NCBI GenBank assembly: GCA_963580455.1
Contig: OY756968.1
Location: forward strand, 20,553,996-20,617,995
Reading direction: 5' to 3'
Source: Euonymus europaeus
Lineage: Eukaryota; Streptophyta; Magnoliopsida; Celastrales; Celastraceae
Length of the DNA: 64,000 nucleotides
Made by a program: the position numbers and the translations under genes
Notes under the pieces: generated by a model
The model's input: the letters and a program-made list of their open reading frames with translations, nothing else
What the model was told of the DNA's origin: nothing
The model's database searches: none
Shown here: positions 21,866 through 34,670 of the stretch, in pieces
Layout of the letters: every line of letters starts with the position of its first letter
How positions within the stretch are numbered: position 1 is the stretch's first letter

Positions 21866-22849
21866 ATGTCGAGCAGCCCCCGTGATGCCGTTGCGACGGT
21901 CGACTTATTCGCCAGAGCTACAATCCTGCCAGAACGTCGAATCGATTCAAAAATTCTGAACGATTCTGCCAACCGATGGGCCATGAGCTACCTCCGTGAC
22001 CATTCTCTGCTGTTCTTGGTCGATCCTGATCCAAAAGATGAATTACCGGTGTATCCTCACATCGTTCGCTCTTTCTACCATACTCTTCACAAAATACCCC
22101 ACTCTTCTGCCACTCAACCAGTGTATCAGGTTGACATCCCTGGTCTTCGGCTTCGATTCACGTCAGCGGATATTTGCTCGTGTTTAGGTTATCCACCTAC
22201 CGCTGATATCGCTGTAGGTTTTCAAGTGCCGATCTCTATTTCCCATCAAGAGATGATTGATGATCTGTGTCAAGGGCGACACGATCCGAATAATGCTGCT
22301 TCTACACGCCGCTCTTATTTGTCGTCCACGATGTGGATGCTTGATGATGCCATCCGAAGTAACCTTTGCCCCATTGGACACAGTCAACAACGCCAGGGTA
22401 ACATACTTTCCGTTCTGTATTACATGTATCGCGGAGTCTGGTTTGATATTGGCCGGATTTACCTTGAGAGCATTCTTAAGGCGAAGACCCTTGTAGAGAA
22501 ACAAACAACCAAGGTCGGGAGATTATATTTCCCGAGACTCATCACGCGGTTGCTTTTCAGTATGGGCATTCTCCCACCTCCCAGTCAGACAACTTCCAAT
22601 TATCCAGTGACGGTTTTGGAGAACTCTACCTGGCGTCAGAGTACTGGCCACATGCGTTCCAATGCTCGCAGACAACGAACACCGCGAAGTCCAGTTGCTT
22701 TACCACTGGCAGCGTCTGACTCTTCTGCTACTGCACTACCTTCGACTGACCACATTCATGACATCCTAGCCCGCCTGCATAGGTTGGAGGTTGGACAACA
22801 GCGGCTGGAACACATGCTGAACGTCCTAATGAATATGATGCGGCGCTAG
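21866..22849 (+). CDS. Third ORF of the Athila-like element, unknown function
   Basis: 327 aa, intact, beginning MSSSPRDAVATVDLFARATI. It lies where Athila elements carry an env-like ORF, but I see no signal peptide or clear membrane-spanning segment, so calling it an envelope is not supported. The first two thirds look globular (LRDHSLLFLVDPDP, QVDIPGLRLRFTSADICSCLGYPP, a region around WMLDDAIRSNLCPIGHS). Then comes a basic, low-complexity linker and a C-terminal coiled-coil-like segment (DILARLHRLEVGQQRLEHML). The upstream half resembles plant transposon accessory proteins of unknown role. GC content is higher than in the flanking sequence, and it is open in a young element, so it is probably under selection. 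Confidence 0.75.
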   Translation: MSSSPRDAVATVDLFARATILPERRIDSKILNDSANRWAMSYLRDHSLLFLVDPDPKDELPVYPHIVRSFYHTLHKIPHSSATQPVYQVDIPGLRLRFTSADICSCLGYPPTADIAVGFQVPISISHQEMIDDLCQGRHDPNNAASTRRSYLSSTMWMLDDAIRSNLCPIGHSQQRQGNILSVLYYMYRGVWFDIGRIYLESILKAKTLVEKQTTKVGRLYFPRLITRLLFSMGILPPPSQTTSNYPVTVLENSTWRQSTGHMRSNARRQRTPRSPVALPLAASDSSATALPSTDHIHDILARLHRLEVGQQRLEHMLNVLMNMMRR

Positions 22850-23988
22850 CCATCTTCCCCTCCCACCATTGTCCGAGCATTTTCATCTCAGGTTGTATTT
22901 TTTCTACCCCTGTTTTTGTTTTTTGCATTGCATTTCCCTACTCAATTCTCTGTTGTTACATTGCGGACAATGTTTCATTTTAGTTGGGGGTAACATATGC
23001 ATGCAAAAATGGATGATTTGATAAAAGATGATTTGCTACACTACAACTGGTTTGAGTCAATTTTTTCTATCTGGATTGTTAGAAAGCAATTTCTAAAACT
23101 TTTTTGTGCACGAATACTAAGTCTGTGGTAAGATGGATGATAATGCATAATACTAAGAAAATTTTCAAGGATAAAGCAGCATGAGGTGAATTATAAATGA
23201 GTAGAGAGAAATGAGAAAACAACTTATGAACTTTCATTGATCTTTAGAAATGGATAATTACTGTCAATGAACACCATTACATGGTTTGTGGAATGCTGGT
23301 AGGATGCTGAGGATGATAGAGATCAATTTTGTTAGACCAATGTTGTAATTTACTGAGGCTTTGTTGTATTGTATGATATTGAGGAAGAAGAAAAAAAACA
23401 GAAAAAAGAAGAAGAAAAAAAAACAGAAAGGAAAAATAGAAACTTGTATGATATTGTGAATTTGAGACAGAAGAAAAATTAAGTCTTATTCTTCCTTAAG
23501 AAGACATGTAGTTTCTTTTCTGTTTTATGGGTTGATTATTTTCTTAGCAAAATTGATCTCTAGAATTCCAAAGCAGGTTTGTTGGTAAGACTGGTGGAAG
23601 TTCTAGACAGCTAATATACCTATCTTTTGATCAATGTTTGTTTATCTGTTTGTCCTTAAATTGATTGTTCTTCTGAGTGCTTATATATTTTCCAACTCCA
23701 TGAGAGAAATTCTATCCATTGAAATCATTTTCTTACCTGTGAGAATATGGAGTTGAGACTTTTTACTTGGATAATTTCTTGAAGTTTATGCATTATGGTT
23801 TGTGGTAAGAAGGTTTTGACTTGGTGCACACACACACAAATGTTAGGAATTGTGACTATAATAATTTGGATAGCAATTATGATCTCTTACTTTTTGTTCT
23901 GTTATTGTGTGGTGTTCTTTTTAAATCATTATGACATTTCCTTTACGCTTGTATTGCTAGGGACTAGCAATAAGCTAGTTGGGGGTTG
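22850..23988 (+). other. 3' non-coding region of the Athila-like element
   Basis: No ORF of note. A purine-only stretch at 23381-23440 (GAAGAAG and A-runs) could serve as an internal polypurine tract. The main tract is likely the GGGGGTTG just before the 3' LTR at 23989. Confidence 0.55.
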
Positions 23989-25343
23989 TGATAAGTGCCA
24001 GAATATACATTCTAAAATTGATTACATATAGGCATTTATAAATGATTAAGGTTTAAAGTGATGTATTTGTGCATTAAACTCCAAATATTATTTTGGGCAT
24101 CACTTTATTATTTTAAATGAAATTTTGCTTCCTTGTCATTTAACCTAAGCAATTGTGAAATTCTTGATCTATAAGTAAAAATATGTCATTCATGACATCA
24201 CCATCATTTGCCTAAATAAATATCATGATATTTATATGTGTGATATTTATTTGTATAATATTTATATGTGTGATATTTTTTATTTTATTATATTTATATT
24301 TAAAATATCATGATATTTACATAATATTTTGTCTATAAAAGGAAATGAGGTCTTTGATGATGGAGGATATATTGCAAGATTTCAAGATTCCAAAATTCCA
24401 AAATTCCAAGATTTGAAGAATTGAAGAAACAAAGCAAGAAGAAGAAATCTTTTGGAGGAAGAACAAAGAAGGAGAAAAAGGGTTGTATTCCTTAGCTTGT
24501 ATTTCTTATGTTTTATATTTTGCTTGATTATGTATAATTAAACTTTTGTAGTTAGGGCTTAACTTTGAAGCCCTAAACATGATTTCAATTATATAAGTTG
24601 TGTGGTGTGGATTGCAAATTTTCTTATAAGAATGATGATTTTGATTTTTCCATGTTATTTGAATTCTAATATTGTTGTTTCTTTGTTTAGCTCACTTTGA
24701 AACATGTATTAGAGTTAATTGTTGTAGAGCAAGATCAATTACCTTGTTGAATATGTTCTTATTTGCAACATATAATTCGGTTAAACGAATTATGAAAAAT
24801 CAATTCTTGAATATCTAAGTACAAACACCATGTATTAGGATTCTTGTAACATTCATATTCTCTTTACTCCTATTGGGTTTTTAATTGTTAATTGATGCAA
24901 ACATCATGCTAGATTTCAATTAAGAATACACGTACTGAGGTAAACACCATGCACTGTACATGCACCTAAGAGAGAATCATACAACTTGAGTTTGACCATG
25001 ACCTTGTTGTGAATGTTGTCATCATATATTTATTGAAAATTTCAATCTACCATTTCTTATAAATTGTTTGATTGTTTTGTGGTGGATAATGAGTCCTAGC
25101 AAGGATTTTTGGAAATTGAAACTCATCACTTAATATTCTTATTTTTAATACTAATGTTTTTTTTATTTTATGTTATAAGACTTAAACACCCCCCCCCCCC
25201 TTTACTATTATGTGTAAATTATATTCAAGTGTTAGGTTGTATATTTATTAGTATCACTCCTTGTGGGATCGACTTTTACTTGTCAATTATATATTATTTG
25301 TACAGTTATAAGATTATATTAAATTGTTACTAACGACATAACA
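23989..25343 (+). repeat. 3' LTR of the Athila-like element
   Basis: 1355 bp, near-identical to 13837-15190. TATA box at 24334-24340. Followed directly by the target duplication ATAAT and the resumed gag frame of the outer element. Confidence 0.95.
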
Positions 25344-25348
25344 ATAAT
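25344..25348 (+). repeat. Right target-site duplication ATAAT
   Basis: It matches 13832-13836. Confidence 0.93.
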
Positions 25349-26559
25349 CAGGCTCTGGGTAATGCTCTTGGGACAAACACCGTGCCGATGCATCAAGGAC
25401 AGCATCCGAACCGGGATGGGACAATTCCTAACCCGTAGACTCCTCAGTAGCATCCTCCCGCTCCATCATTCACCACTGACAAATTTAACCAACTCTGTAG
25501 GCAAGTAGAAGTGCTTATCGAGATGATGCTCGTAAACCAGCAAACCCAAGCTACCCACATACAGCACAGAGTCAACCTAACCGGGATAAGGAGTGAGAAT
25601 GACCGTAACTCTCGCTCCGTAGGGTCCAAGAGAAAAGAAGATGAAGACCGGGATGGACAGTCAGTGGTGGGTACACGAAGAAACACCCACCAAATGACGA
25701 ATGATGTGAATAAACATCTCCAAAAGGTAGACTACAAGCTTGCAGCCCTTCAAGGACGAGACTTGGCAAATGAGATGTGGGATAGCTCTATGACACTCCT
25801 ATCCAGGAAAATCCTCAATACTGAGATGCCACGAGACTTCAGAATTCCAAATCTTGAGATGTATGAAAGAAAAAAGGATCCTTACGACCACATCATGAGG
25901 TTTAAATCCATGATGGAATGCCATGGAGCTTCTAATGCTATCCAGTGCAAGACATTTCCTTCCCCTTTGATTGGGCCGGCTTACATGGTTCATAAACCAA
26001 CCAAGCCATAGCATATTTAGTTTCCAAGACTTGTTAAGAAAGTTCATATTATAGTTTGTGAGTGCGCGGAAACCTAAAACCACTAATCAAGATCTAATGA
26101 CAATTGAGCATGAGAAGGGGAATTGTTCTTGGTCTTCATCAAAAGATTTAACCAAATGTGTCTAGAGATACCAGGTGTACAGATTGTTGTGGTTTATGCT
26201 AAGTTGATCAGGACGGTCCGCCACGAGCAATTTTGCAATTCTTTATGTACGGACCGCCCCCAGACTATGGAGGAACTTCTCGCCAAGACAGAGAAATACA
26301 TTAAGGCAACAGACTCATTGCGATTATCCCAATTTTCCATCCGTACTTCACCTGACTGAGGAAAGTGGACAGGGGAAAGAGGACAATCAAGTGGAGCAGG
26401 CAAAAATCGCCCTAATCCGGATAAAAGATCCACCCGTGATGACTCCCAAAAGGGTGATCAGTCTAGCAAAAAGATAGACCTAGGTCTACCAGCTAAATAC
26501 AAGAACTATAAACCTCTAAACAGCTCCTTGAAAAAGGTCATGAATGAAATCAGTTACCA

Positions 26560-28320
26560 AAATCTTGTCCGATAGCCTAAGAAAATAAAGGCATCGCCAG
26601 GGTGTGCGCTCGACAGACAAGTATTGTCGATTCCGCAAGGATTACGGTCATGACACAGATGATTGTTGGCAGTTGAAAGATGAGATCGAGAGCCTTATAA
26701 GAAAAGGTTATTTAAAGTAGTGCACCTTAGATTGGGGTGATAAGAGAAGAAGAAGAGATGAGGAAGATAATGACCGGAGGAAACCTATAAGCAGAGATAA
26801 TTCACTCCGGCAAGAGAAAGGTAGCGTCGACATAATAGATTATTGTGGGGTAATCATAGGAGGACTTGAAGCAGGTAGCAAGAGCACTTCTACGGGAAGA
26901 GCCTACAAAAGGTTGAGTGAGGATGTACCCTTGCACAAAAAAGGCAAAGAGGGAGTAGGAACTTATCACCTTCTCAGAAAAAATTAGAAGAGTATCCAGT
27001 ATCCTCATTATGATGCCTTGGTTGTCCAAGCTGTTATCGCAAATTTTACTTTGTTGAAGATACTAGTAGATAATGGCAGTGCTGCGAACATATTGTTCTA
27101 TCATGCCTTCAAAGCAATGAAGACATCTGAGGACAGATTGAGGCCTTCCACAAAGCCTCTTTATGAATTCATAGGAGAATCAATTATGCCAAAGGGAGAT
27201 ATAAACCTCCCGGTCTTACTGAGAACCTATCCCAAAACCACAATACAGATGGTGGATTTATTAGTTGTAGACGTCAAGACACCTTACAATGGCATCATGG
27301 GGAAGACCCTTGCTCCAACAAATTGGAGCGGTTGTATCCGCATACTGCTTTAAAATGAAATTTCAAACATGTCGTAGAATTAGAGAAGAGCAGGGTAACC
27401 AACAAGTAGCTTGAGATGTCTACTTTACATACCTTAAAGAAAAGAAAAAAGCAAAACTCCTTGTAGCCAGTCAAGAGCCGAATACAGAATGCTAAAACCT
27501 ACCCCGATGGAGAAGTTGGTGCCCATCATGGTTGAGAATAATACATACGGCAAGTTATACATTGGTTCACAACTTGAAGGGTGTAGCTAAACAAATGACC
27601 AATTTACTGCTAAACAATGTACAACATTTTGCATGAAATGCATATGAGATTGCGGGAATCAATTTAGATGTGATTCGGCACCATCTTAGCATCCGGGCCA
27701 AGTCCAAGCCAGTAAAGCAGAAAAGAAGAAATTTTGCCATGGACAGGCAAAAAGCTATAAAGGAAGGGTACGAAAGTTGATTAAGGCAGATTTTATCAGG
27801 GAAGTTCAATACCCGGAGTGGCTAGCCAATGTCATCATGGTTAGAAAAGCTAACGGTAAACGGTGAATGTGCGTCGACTTTACTGATCTCAATAACGTTT
27901 GTCCAAAAGATAGCTACCCACTCCCAAAGATTGATCAACTAGTGGATGCAACATCAGGTCATCAACTACTGAGTTTTCTTGATGCATAGTTCGGTTATCA
28001 CCATATCAAAATGAATCCTTCAGATGAGGAAGAAACCTCCTTCATAACTCCAGAGGGGATGTAATGCTACATAGTAATGCTCTTTGGCTTAAAGAATGCT
28101 GGAGTGACTTATCAATGCTTATAGAATCACATTTCCTCAGACCGGATTGGAAAATCCATTGAAGCATACATTGACGATACAGTAGTCAAGAGTAAAATGG
28201 CAACTGACCACCCTGGTGATTTGGAAAAAGTTTTTGCTACCCTACATAAATTTGGTATAAAGCTCAATTTGAATAAATGTGCCATTAGAGTGGCATTCGA
28301 AAAATTCCTAGGGTTCCTAC
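26560..28320 (+). pseudogene. Outer element zinc knuckle, protease and partial reverse transcriptase
   Basis: From about 26611 a CCHC-like block reads YCRFRKDYGHDTDDCWQLKD. At 27018-27353 an open stretch holds the protease signature LVDNGSAANILF. From about 27660 the reverse transcriptase N-terminal region appears, with VCPKDSYPLPKID, a stop-interrupted FLDA-FGYHHIKMNP, and the catalytic box AYIDDTVVKS near 28165-28195. Several in-frame stops and shifts interrupt it. The remnant ends near 'ekflgf' at about 28320, so RNase H and integrase are absent. Confidence 0.8.
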
Positions 28321-28330
28321 CCTACATGCA

Positions 28331-30261
28331 TCTACTATTCATTTATATGGGTTAGTCGGGCCTTCTCCTTCCAAAACATTCTTTGCTAAGTAGACTAATC
28401 GAAATGTTAAAAAAAAGTAAAATAAATGTTGAAAAAAATTTTACTCTCTATGAATTTTCTACAATTACTGTAATAATCATACAATACATTCCTCTCAGTG
28501 TCCTCAATTTAACCTATAAGTCAAGTGGACAGGGTGCTCATTGTTGTAGAGAGTAATGTTTGAGTATATTTGATAGAGTGTAAGTTGTGTAAACGTTTAA
28601 CCAAACAGACACTATAATTTTTCTCAAGCAATATGAATGAATTCAAAACCATTATGAAATAGTCGAAGACATAACAAATAGTTCAAACTCATACAAATTA
28701 GTTCAAGCAGTACAAAAAGTCTCAATCCATTGCAATCAATGCAAAGCCTTCAAAACTAATACAAAACAGTTCAATTCAATATGAAATCACCATTAAAATT
28801 TGATTCTACACAATAAAACGTGCCCCCTAAATCATTCAACAAAACATTCTTTGAAATCGTTGAGCCGTTTAAATCCTTAAAATCATTTTATAGGCCATCA
28901 TATATATTTTTTTTTAAAATATTGTTTAATCATCTCTTTAATTTCATTAAAATCAAAGGTGTTCGTCTACTTACCCTTTTACTTGAATGAGGACAAGACA
29001 AAGCATCATTTCCTTCCCTTTCTTGCAGTGCGATGGTGCCCCCAATTGTCAATGTTGATTAGTCACGCGCTGCTCATTCTGATTCTGGGTTGGGCATTGA
29101 AAAAAAGTAAGGTATCTTATCAATCCCATGAGAGCGTCTGTTGTGATATGGTCTCTGAGAGATCATACAATATGGGGCATGATCAATCATCAAGTTAGGG
29201 GAAGGAAATTATCCTTGCTGACTTGGATCGCTTTTCCTTACTTAAGAAAAAAAAGAGAAAAATCCGAGTCCCAAGCACCTCGAGGTGTTTGCACCAAGCA
29301 AAGGTTCGGAGGGGTTCACGAACTCTCAACATTTCTCCCAAGCAAGGCCTAAGCTATGACAAAACTAGAATAATTTGGAATGACTTTTACCATTCTTGTG
29401 AGCTGTAGAATTGAGTTTTTGTATCACTTATCATCCCACGTATTCCTCCTCTCTATGAGATGGGGATCAACCCCACGAGCCCATCCTTTTTCTACACCAT
29501 TTTTTATGATAAGGTATGCCTATCTATGATTTATCCAGCCTTTGCTCCACTATCAACCATTGAGCCTACTCACCAATGGACTATAAAAAATTGAAGGTCT
29601 AATGTCACAAAACTTGGTTTGGGTCCTTTCAGTAATTGACTTGATCATCAGACCTTTTTTTGACCGGCACCACACAAGTGTTTTTCAGACTCTCATTTCA
29701 TCTTCCTTAAGATTATTGATGACCTACATATATTTTACTCTTTACAGATATTTGAGACTGTAGCATTGCCCTTCAATAGGTGAGAAACAGTGATTGAGGA
29801 TAAATTTTTGCAATCAATTATGCATTAGTCTTAATTTGAATAAAACTAAAAATAATCACACTGCTTGGCAACTTAGAATCAGCTGTTTCTCTTTCATATA
29901 ATGTCAATTTTGAAATACAGAGTGAGCAATAGAAAAATCTCAATCAAAGTTCTAATCCTGTTTTGAACATTCGTCATGGACTGAACATACAACCCAGAAT
30001 CAATTCCATGTTCATTTTCCAATTTGACATCCAATCACTTGGGATGTAATCATAGAAAATGTTTTTGACAACGAAAGGGTTGGATGTAAAAAAATTACTA
30101 TTTACCAAAGACTGCTAGTTAAACTTTGGGAGGTATCAATAATCTAATTAGTTTGTTTCTCATTTTTCATCAACTTCATTGCTTGTGCAATTTGTTGGCC
30201 TTCAGTGTTGGGGCTTAATGCCTAGAGACCAAACTCACTAGTCAACTCACTGTATCCACAA
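28331..30261. other. Intergenic region, no gene recognised
   Basis: AT-rich sequence with several short ORFs but no recognisable protein. Around 28640-28800 the phrases 'attcaaa' and 'gttcaa' recur. Around 29260-29350 the plus strand carries 'accaagcaaagg' and 'cccaagcaaggc', reminiscent of the small repeat inside the kinase pseudogene at 34.7-34.9 kb. The minus-strand kinase pseudogene begins (3' end) at 30262. Confidence 0.4.
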
Positions 30262-32749
30262 CTAACCCAGCTCTTGGCTTTCAAATGCCGTCTTCTTGAA
30301 TTTCTCCAAGTCTTCTCTGTATTGACTAGAGCGATAATCTGGGGTAGCATAAGAACAAAAAACTGTGTTCTGTCCGGGTGTTATTCCCTCGTTTAGATCA
30401 ACCAGGAGAATATTTCCTTTTCAGAGCTCTAACTATCTGCTTTGCATGAGAATTGTGAACGTATATATCATGTATGTCAGCACAATGTTCAAGTTCTTGC
30501 TTTTCAATTTCAGATCAAATGTAATTACAGTCGAAACCAAATTCGATGCAAATATTGGCAAAAGTTTGCATAAGAATTGTGAAGGGACACATTCAACTAT
30601 TCAAGGGCATCAACCAATCATTTAGACCTTGGGGAGAATTACCTGGCTCATTCGGGGCCGAAACTTCACTAAATGGCGCACAGAAGCTGCAGCACAAGCA
30701 ATCATTCTAGCCATTTCATTGATGTCATAACTCTTCTGCAATTTTGAATCAGCAAGAGCATCATAGTTTCCATCTTCTAGAGCTCGATTGAGCAGAGGCC
30801 TTGCCTATTTTGTCACAATATCATATGTTATTTTTCTCATGGAAGTAAAGTTTTGAGAATACTTCACGACAAGGGAAGAAATGAAGGTCCATTAGTGCAT
30901 AAAAGGTATAGCTAGCAATTGATGGAGAATTTCATAAAGGTGCAATTGATACTTGATAACTTGATACAGCACAAGTATCAAGTTAAAGTCCCCCATTGTT
31001 TATTTCCCTTTTTTATTTGCATTAAAGTCCCCCATTGTTTTCTATAAAAGGCCATACTTATGCTGCATTGCCTTCTCTAATTAATAAATCAAAGACAGAA
31101 AAGGTGGCAGAGGATATGCAATATGAAGCACCACAAAAACAGTGACAACGTTTACCAGTTTTTTAAAGTTTGAATCATATACTCCTCAACCGGTGAAAAA
31201 CAGTACTAACCCAGTCAAGTATGCTATCGTCAAAAGAGGACTGATTTTTATCAACGGGTTGATATCCTGTTATTAACTCCAGAAGGACGACCCCAAAGGA
31301 AAAGAAGTCGGACTTATCAGAGAGCTTCCCTGTAGATGCATACTCCGGAGCCATGTAGCTGTATATGACAATGGATGTGAGGATAGGAAAAAGTTTATCA
31401 AGATTTAAGGGAAAAAAATCTACACTCAATAATTTCCAATTATTATAAAATTTAAGGACATAGCAGCCTTGGAATTATTTTTAAATAAAATAAAATGTAA
31501 GTGTGTGTAACATACCAAAAAGTTCCCATTGCTCTAGTTGAAACATGAGTTTCAGTATCCAAAAAATACTTGGCTAGTCCAAAATCTGCAACCTACACAA
31601 TAAATTCAAGTAAACGGAGGCCTGAGCAGAATTTGGGCATCAAAGGATTCAAAGCAAATATACTTCATATGGCTAGTCACAGCAAACAAGATGAGTCCAT
31701 AATCCATTTCGTATATTAGAAATATTGTACTTCATAAAGATAAAGTATAAGAACATCTTCAAGATTCATTTTCCTCTACCTGTAAACCACCTCAAATCTT
31801 TATCCATCAAATACGATAGTTTTCCTTCAACAATTACTTCATTTAAACTAGACTTGCCCCCTCAAATTCCTTGCCCCCAATAATACAATGATAGCTAGAA
31901 ACCCACAAGTAATCTTTTTTACCTTTCGAAAGTACACGTCACTTTCCTTTCCTTTCCTTTTTTTCCATACTATTAAAAAAATAGAACACAGCTACGACAA
32001 CCATGATTTGTGGACAAGAGGAGAAAGAAAGGGAAATTATCAAAATTTAAACTCCAACATCTTAAAATTATAGGCTACTAACTAACTGATTTATGGGTTA
32101 TATGAGAATATTTTAAATAAAATTTCAAATCTTATCTTTGCCTCAAAGTTATCATCAATAAGAATATTAGCAGCATTGACATTGCGATGTATAATCCTGG
32201 GATTACCTGCCATAAATTTTAAGTAAGTTTGCTTGTGCATTTCAATGTAGATTCAGTCTGCAGAAGATACTCCCAATCCTCATGCAGATAAGCAAGTCCT
32301 TTTGCAACACCAACAACAATTTTAAGTCTTGTTGCCCAGTCCATAGTGGGTCTCTTCTTCCCTGTCATGTCATTTATCACTGAAAAGAGCGCAACATTAC
32401 AGTTATAAACTCTATGGATAATTTGAGAGGCAAATGTTCATATTCTGAGAAATGGGAATAATTATCCTCAATCCTAAAGCATATAATGGTAATGCTCTCC
32501 AATAAAAATGAATGCACTCTCAAGTTCTTACTGGGAATGAGCTTGGGAGTTCATTCCAGTAAGTGTTTGATTTATTTCCAATGCCAAACCTGGTTAAACC
32601 AGGTCCATGCCCACCAACCAATGCAATAAACCTCAAACATAACAACTAGTGAACTGCAAAAAAAAAAGACATTTTACAAAATAAGACTTTTTTACATTTG
32701 CTTTTAATTAAATACACTTTTCCAGTGGAATACAAATTTAGTAGCCATT

Positions 32750-33130
32750 GTAAAGGCATAAACGGTACACTAGATTCCCTAGTACTCAAATGGTGGGTGA
32801 TCAAATTGTGAGGGCAAAACCTCAATTAGGTGGTCCTGGTTGCCATTTCTGAGGAGTTTCCGAAGACTCAAAGCCTGAAGACAAATGATGGTGACTTGCC
32901 GGTCAGCGGTGGCCTCTTTGGCACCTGAGAGATTATCTTTCTCTCTCTCAGTCTCCCTTTGTTCATATGAGCTATAACTTTCAATATTGATTGGGAATAC
33001 CTAGCTGACTTGATAGTTGGAGTCCCATCAGGCCTTAGCCGCCAAGAATGTCCGGCATACTCACCCATGGTGGCCCCCCACAATCTGATCGCTAAAGAGC
33101 TTTAATCAAGGTTTTCCCTCAACATTTTAA
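32750..33130 (-). mobile_element. Possible LTR fragment in the kinase pseudogene intron
   Basis: On the minus strand the text includes CTTTCAATATTGATTGGG, then CTCTCAGGTGCCAAAGAGGCC, like the 3' part of gypsy LTRs. No element ends or target duplication were found, so this is a weak call. Confidence 0.3.
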
Positions 33131-34670
33131 TCATCCACCATCTGATCACTTAAAAAAATTGAGTAAGGTATTTGCCCTTAAAGCTACTAGCTCATGTATC
33201 CATACAATTTTAAAAGCAAAACAACAAAAGTGCCTTATCACGCTTGTAATATGCAAATGCTTCTTTTTTCTATTTCCTTAATGCAGCAGTGGTACGTACA
33301 ACAATAAGTTAATAACTTCTCAGTAAGGGCATATTTGGTTCGACAAGATCTGTTGATTAGTACAAATCTATCACATGGTTTCCTTTTTATCTTTTTTCAA
33401 TGTGAGAAAAGCATGAAATGTTTGTACAAATCTATGCTCTATACTTCCTTGTGCCATTATCTGCACTTCACAAGATCTAGGTTTTCTTGGATGATATTAA
33501 TTTGACTCTCATAGCCCTATCATCATCACTCTAGCATTACATTTAGTTTTTTGAAAAAGTTTGAATGTGGCATAACAGAAGAAAAAAAAAATCTCAACAA
33601 TTACTATGCCCTCAAAACCTGGGAAAGGATAAAGAAGAAAATGAACAAACAAAAAAAATTCCGAAATAGGACCAAAAGAACTTGCTAAAATTCTTTGCCT
33701 ATGTATGGGATTTGAACTTTTGATAAATAGGTGGGTGCAAAAAAGCATTCAATCAAGCAAATTTCATGTGAAGTCTACATAATAAAAAACTATCAAGTTT
33801 TGTAAGTTGAGGAAGTAGCACTTCATTGATCATTCAAGAATCAAAGAAATTCAATTTTCTTTTAAAATTTTTGCATCTCATATCTGTAAACAAACAAAAT
33901 TTACCAATAAAGACTTACCATGCAAATGGAATTCCAAGGTGTTGTTAGGAACGAACTCATACACAAGCATTCTTTGGGCCCCTGTGATACAGTATCCAAC
34001 TAGTGAAACAAGATGTCTATGTTGAACACCACCAATGATCCCAACCTCTGCCTGAAATTCACTTTCCCCCTGCCGATTCCCAGCTTTAGAAACCATTAGC
34101 TGCCCTTGCTAACTCTTCATAAGTAAATGTGCTCTGTATAAATCCAAAGGCAATGCCATGGGCTGTTTTTTCAGAGCCCAAACTGCTATAAAATGAATGA
34201 GATTCAGAGGGAATGGGAATGAGTGCCGGTAACTTTTGGGGATTGGATTGCAATCCAAGGCGAGTAGGCATTGGTTTGTTTTCTGTAGGATGAAGCACAT
34301 ACTGTTTCCAATGCTGACCAACATAATGGCCACCTGGAGATATAATACATTGGGTAATAAATTCATAAAAGAAAAAAGCAAACCGCAAACAAGTTAGCAG
34401 GCAGAGATGAAATGGTATAAGGTAACAAACAACCATATTATATTGACCAAGTGATGCTGGACAAGGCTAACCATGGTGAACTAGTCAAAATGGGCATGCC
34501 TTGTCAATTCTTTTCAAGCAGCGAACTTTTTTTTTCAAATAGCTTCAATTGACCTCATTTGTCAAAATATTTGGAAAAAAAAAAGTTGGAAGTATTAAGC
34601 ATCTATGCGATTTTCAACCTCATTTATTCAAGAATTATTGTAAATCATCCATCTACGATTTTTATTCTTT

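Larger units (their letters stand above)
13837..25343 (+). mobile_element. Athila-like Ty3/gypsy retrotransposon, 11,507 bp, young and nearly complete
   Basis: It is bounded by LTRs of 1354 and 1355 bp that start TGATAAGTG and end ATAACA, and is flanked by the 5-bp duplication ATAAT (13832-13836 and 25344-25348). The LTRs differ by one base (GGATAGTG against GGATAATG) and one T in a T-run, so the insertion is recent. A primer site for tRNA-Asp, a hairpin-rich leader, gag-protease, RT-RNaseH-integrase and a third ORF follow in order. There is no chromodomain after the integrase. The tRNA-Asp primer, the long LTRs and an extra ORF after integrase fit the Athila lineage. One base appears lost between protease and RT, so this copy may not be autonomous. 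Confidence 0.95.
13753..26050 (+). pseudogene. Outer element gag, split by a nested retrotransposon and with stops
   Basis: The frame opens at ATG 13753 (MVRPKRNTMDDPESSLAQHQ) and runs into the Athila-like insertion after 13836. The same frame resumes at 25349 on the far side once one copy of the ATAAT duplication is ignored. Two TAG codons follow (about 25438-25457). Then comes a long open stretch to 26011 holding the retrotransposon gag domain (around 25850-26000). This split frame is strong evidence for nesting. A gag-like stretch continues brokenly to about 26560. It is not expected to make a working protein. Confidence 0.75.
12949..28330 (+). mobile_element. Old Ty3/gypsy element (Tat-like), decayed, split by a nested insertion
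   Basis: A plus-strand gypsy element can be traced as an LTR remnant, a degraded primer site, gag, zinc knuckle, protease and part of reverse transcriptase. It stops abruptly near 28320 inside the RT/RNaseH region, with no integrase or 3' LTR visible. Many stops and frameshifts are present. Its gag is interrupted by the Athila-like element at 13837-25343. The lineage call rests on gag phrases like DFRIPNLEMY and DPYDHIMRFK, the YGHDTDDCWQLKDEIESLI zinc-knuckle block, and EAYIDDTVVKSK in RT, all typical of Tat-type elements. The left boundary is uncertain. Confidence 0.8.

Noticed and set aside
21866..22849. Retroviral envelope protein
   Set aside because: There is no signal peptide, no clear membrane span and no fusion-type hydrophobic segment; only position suggests it.
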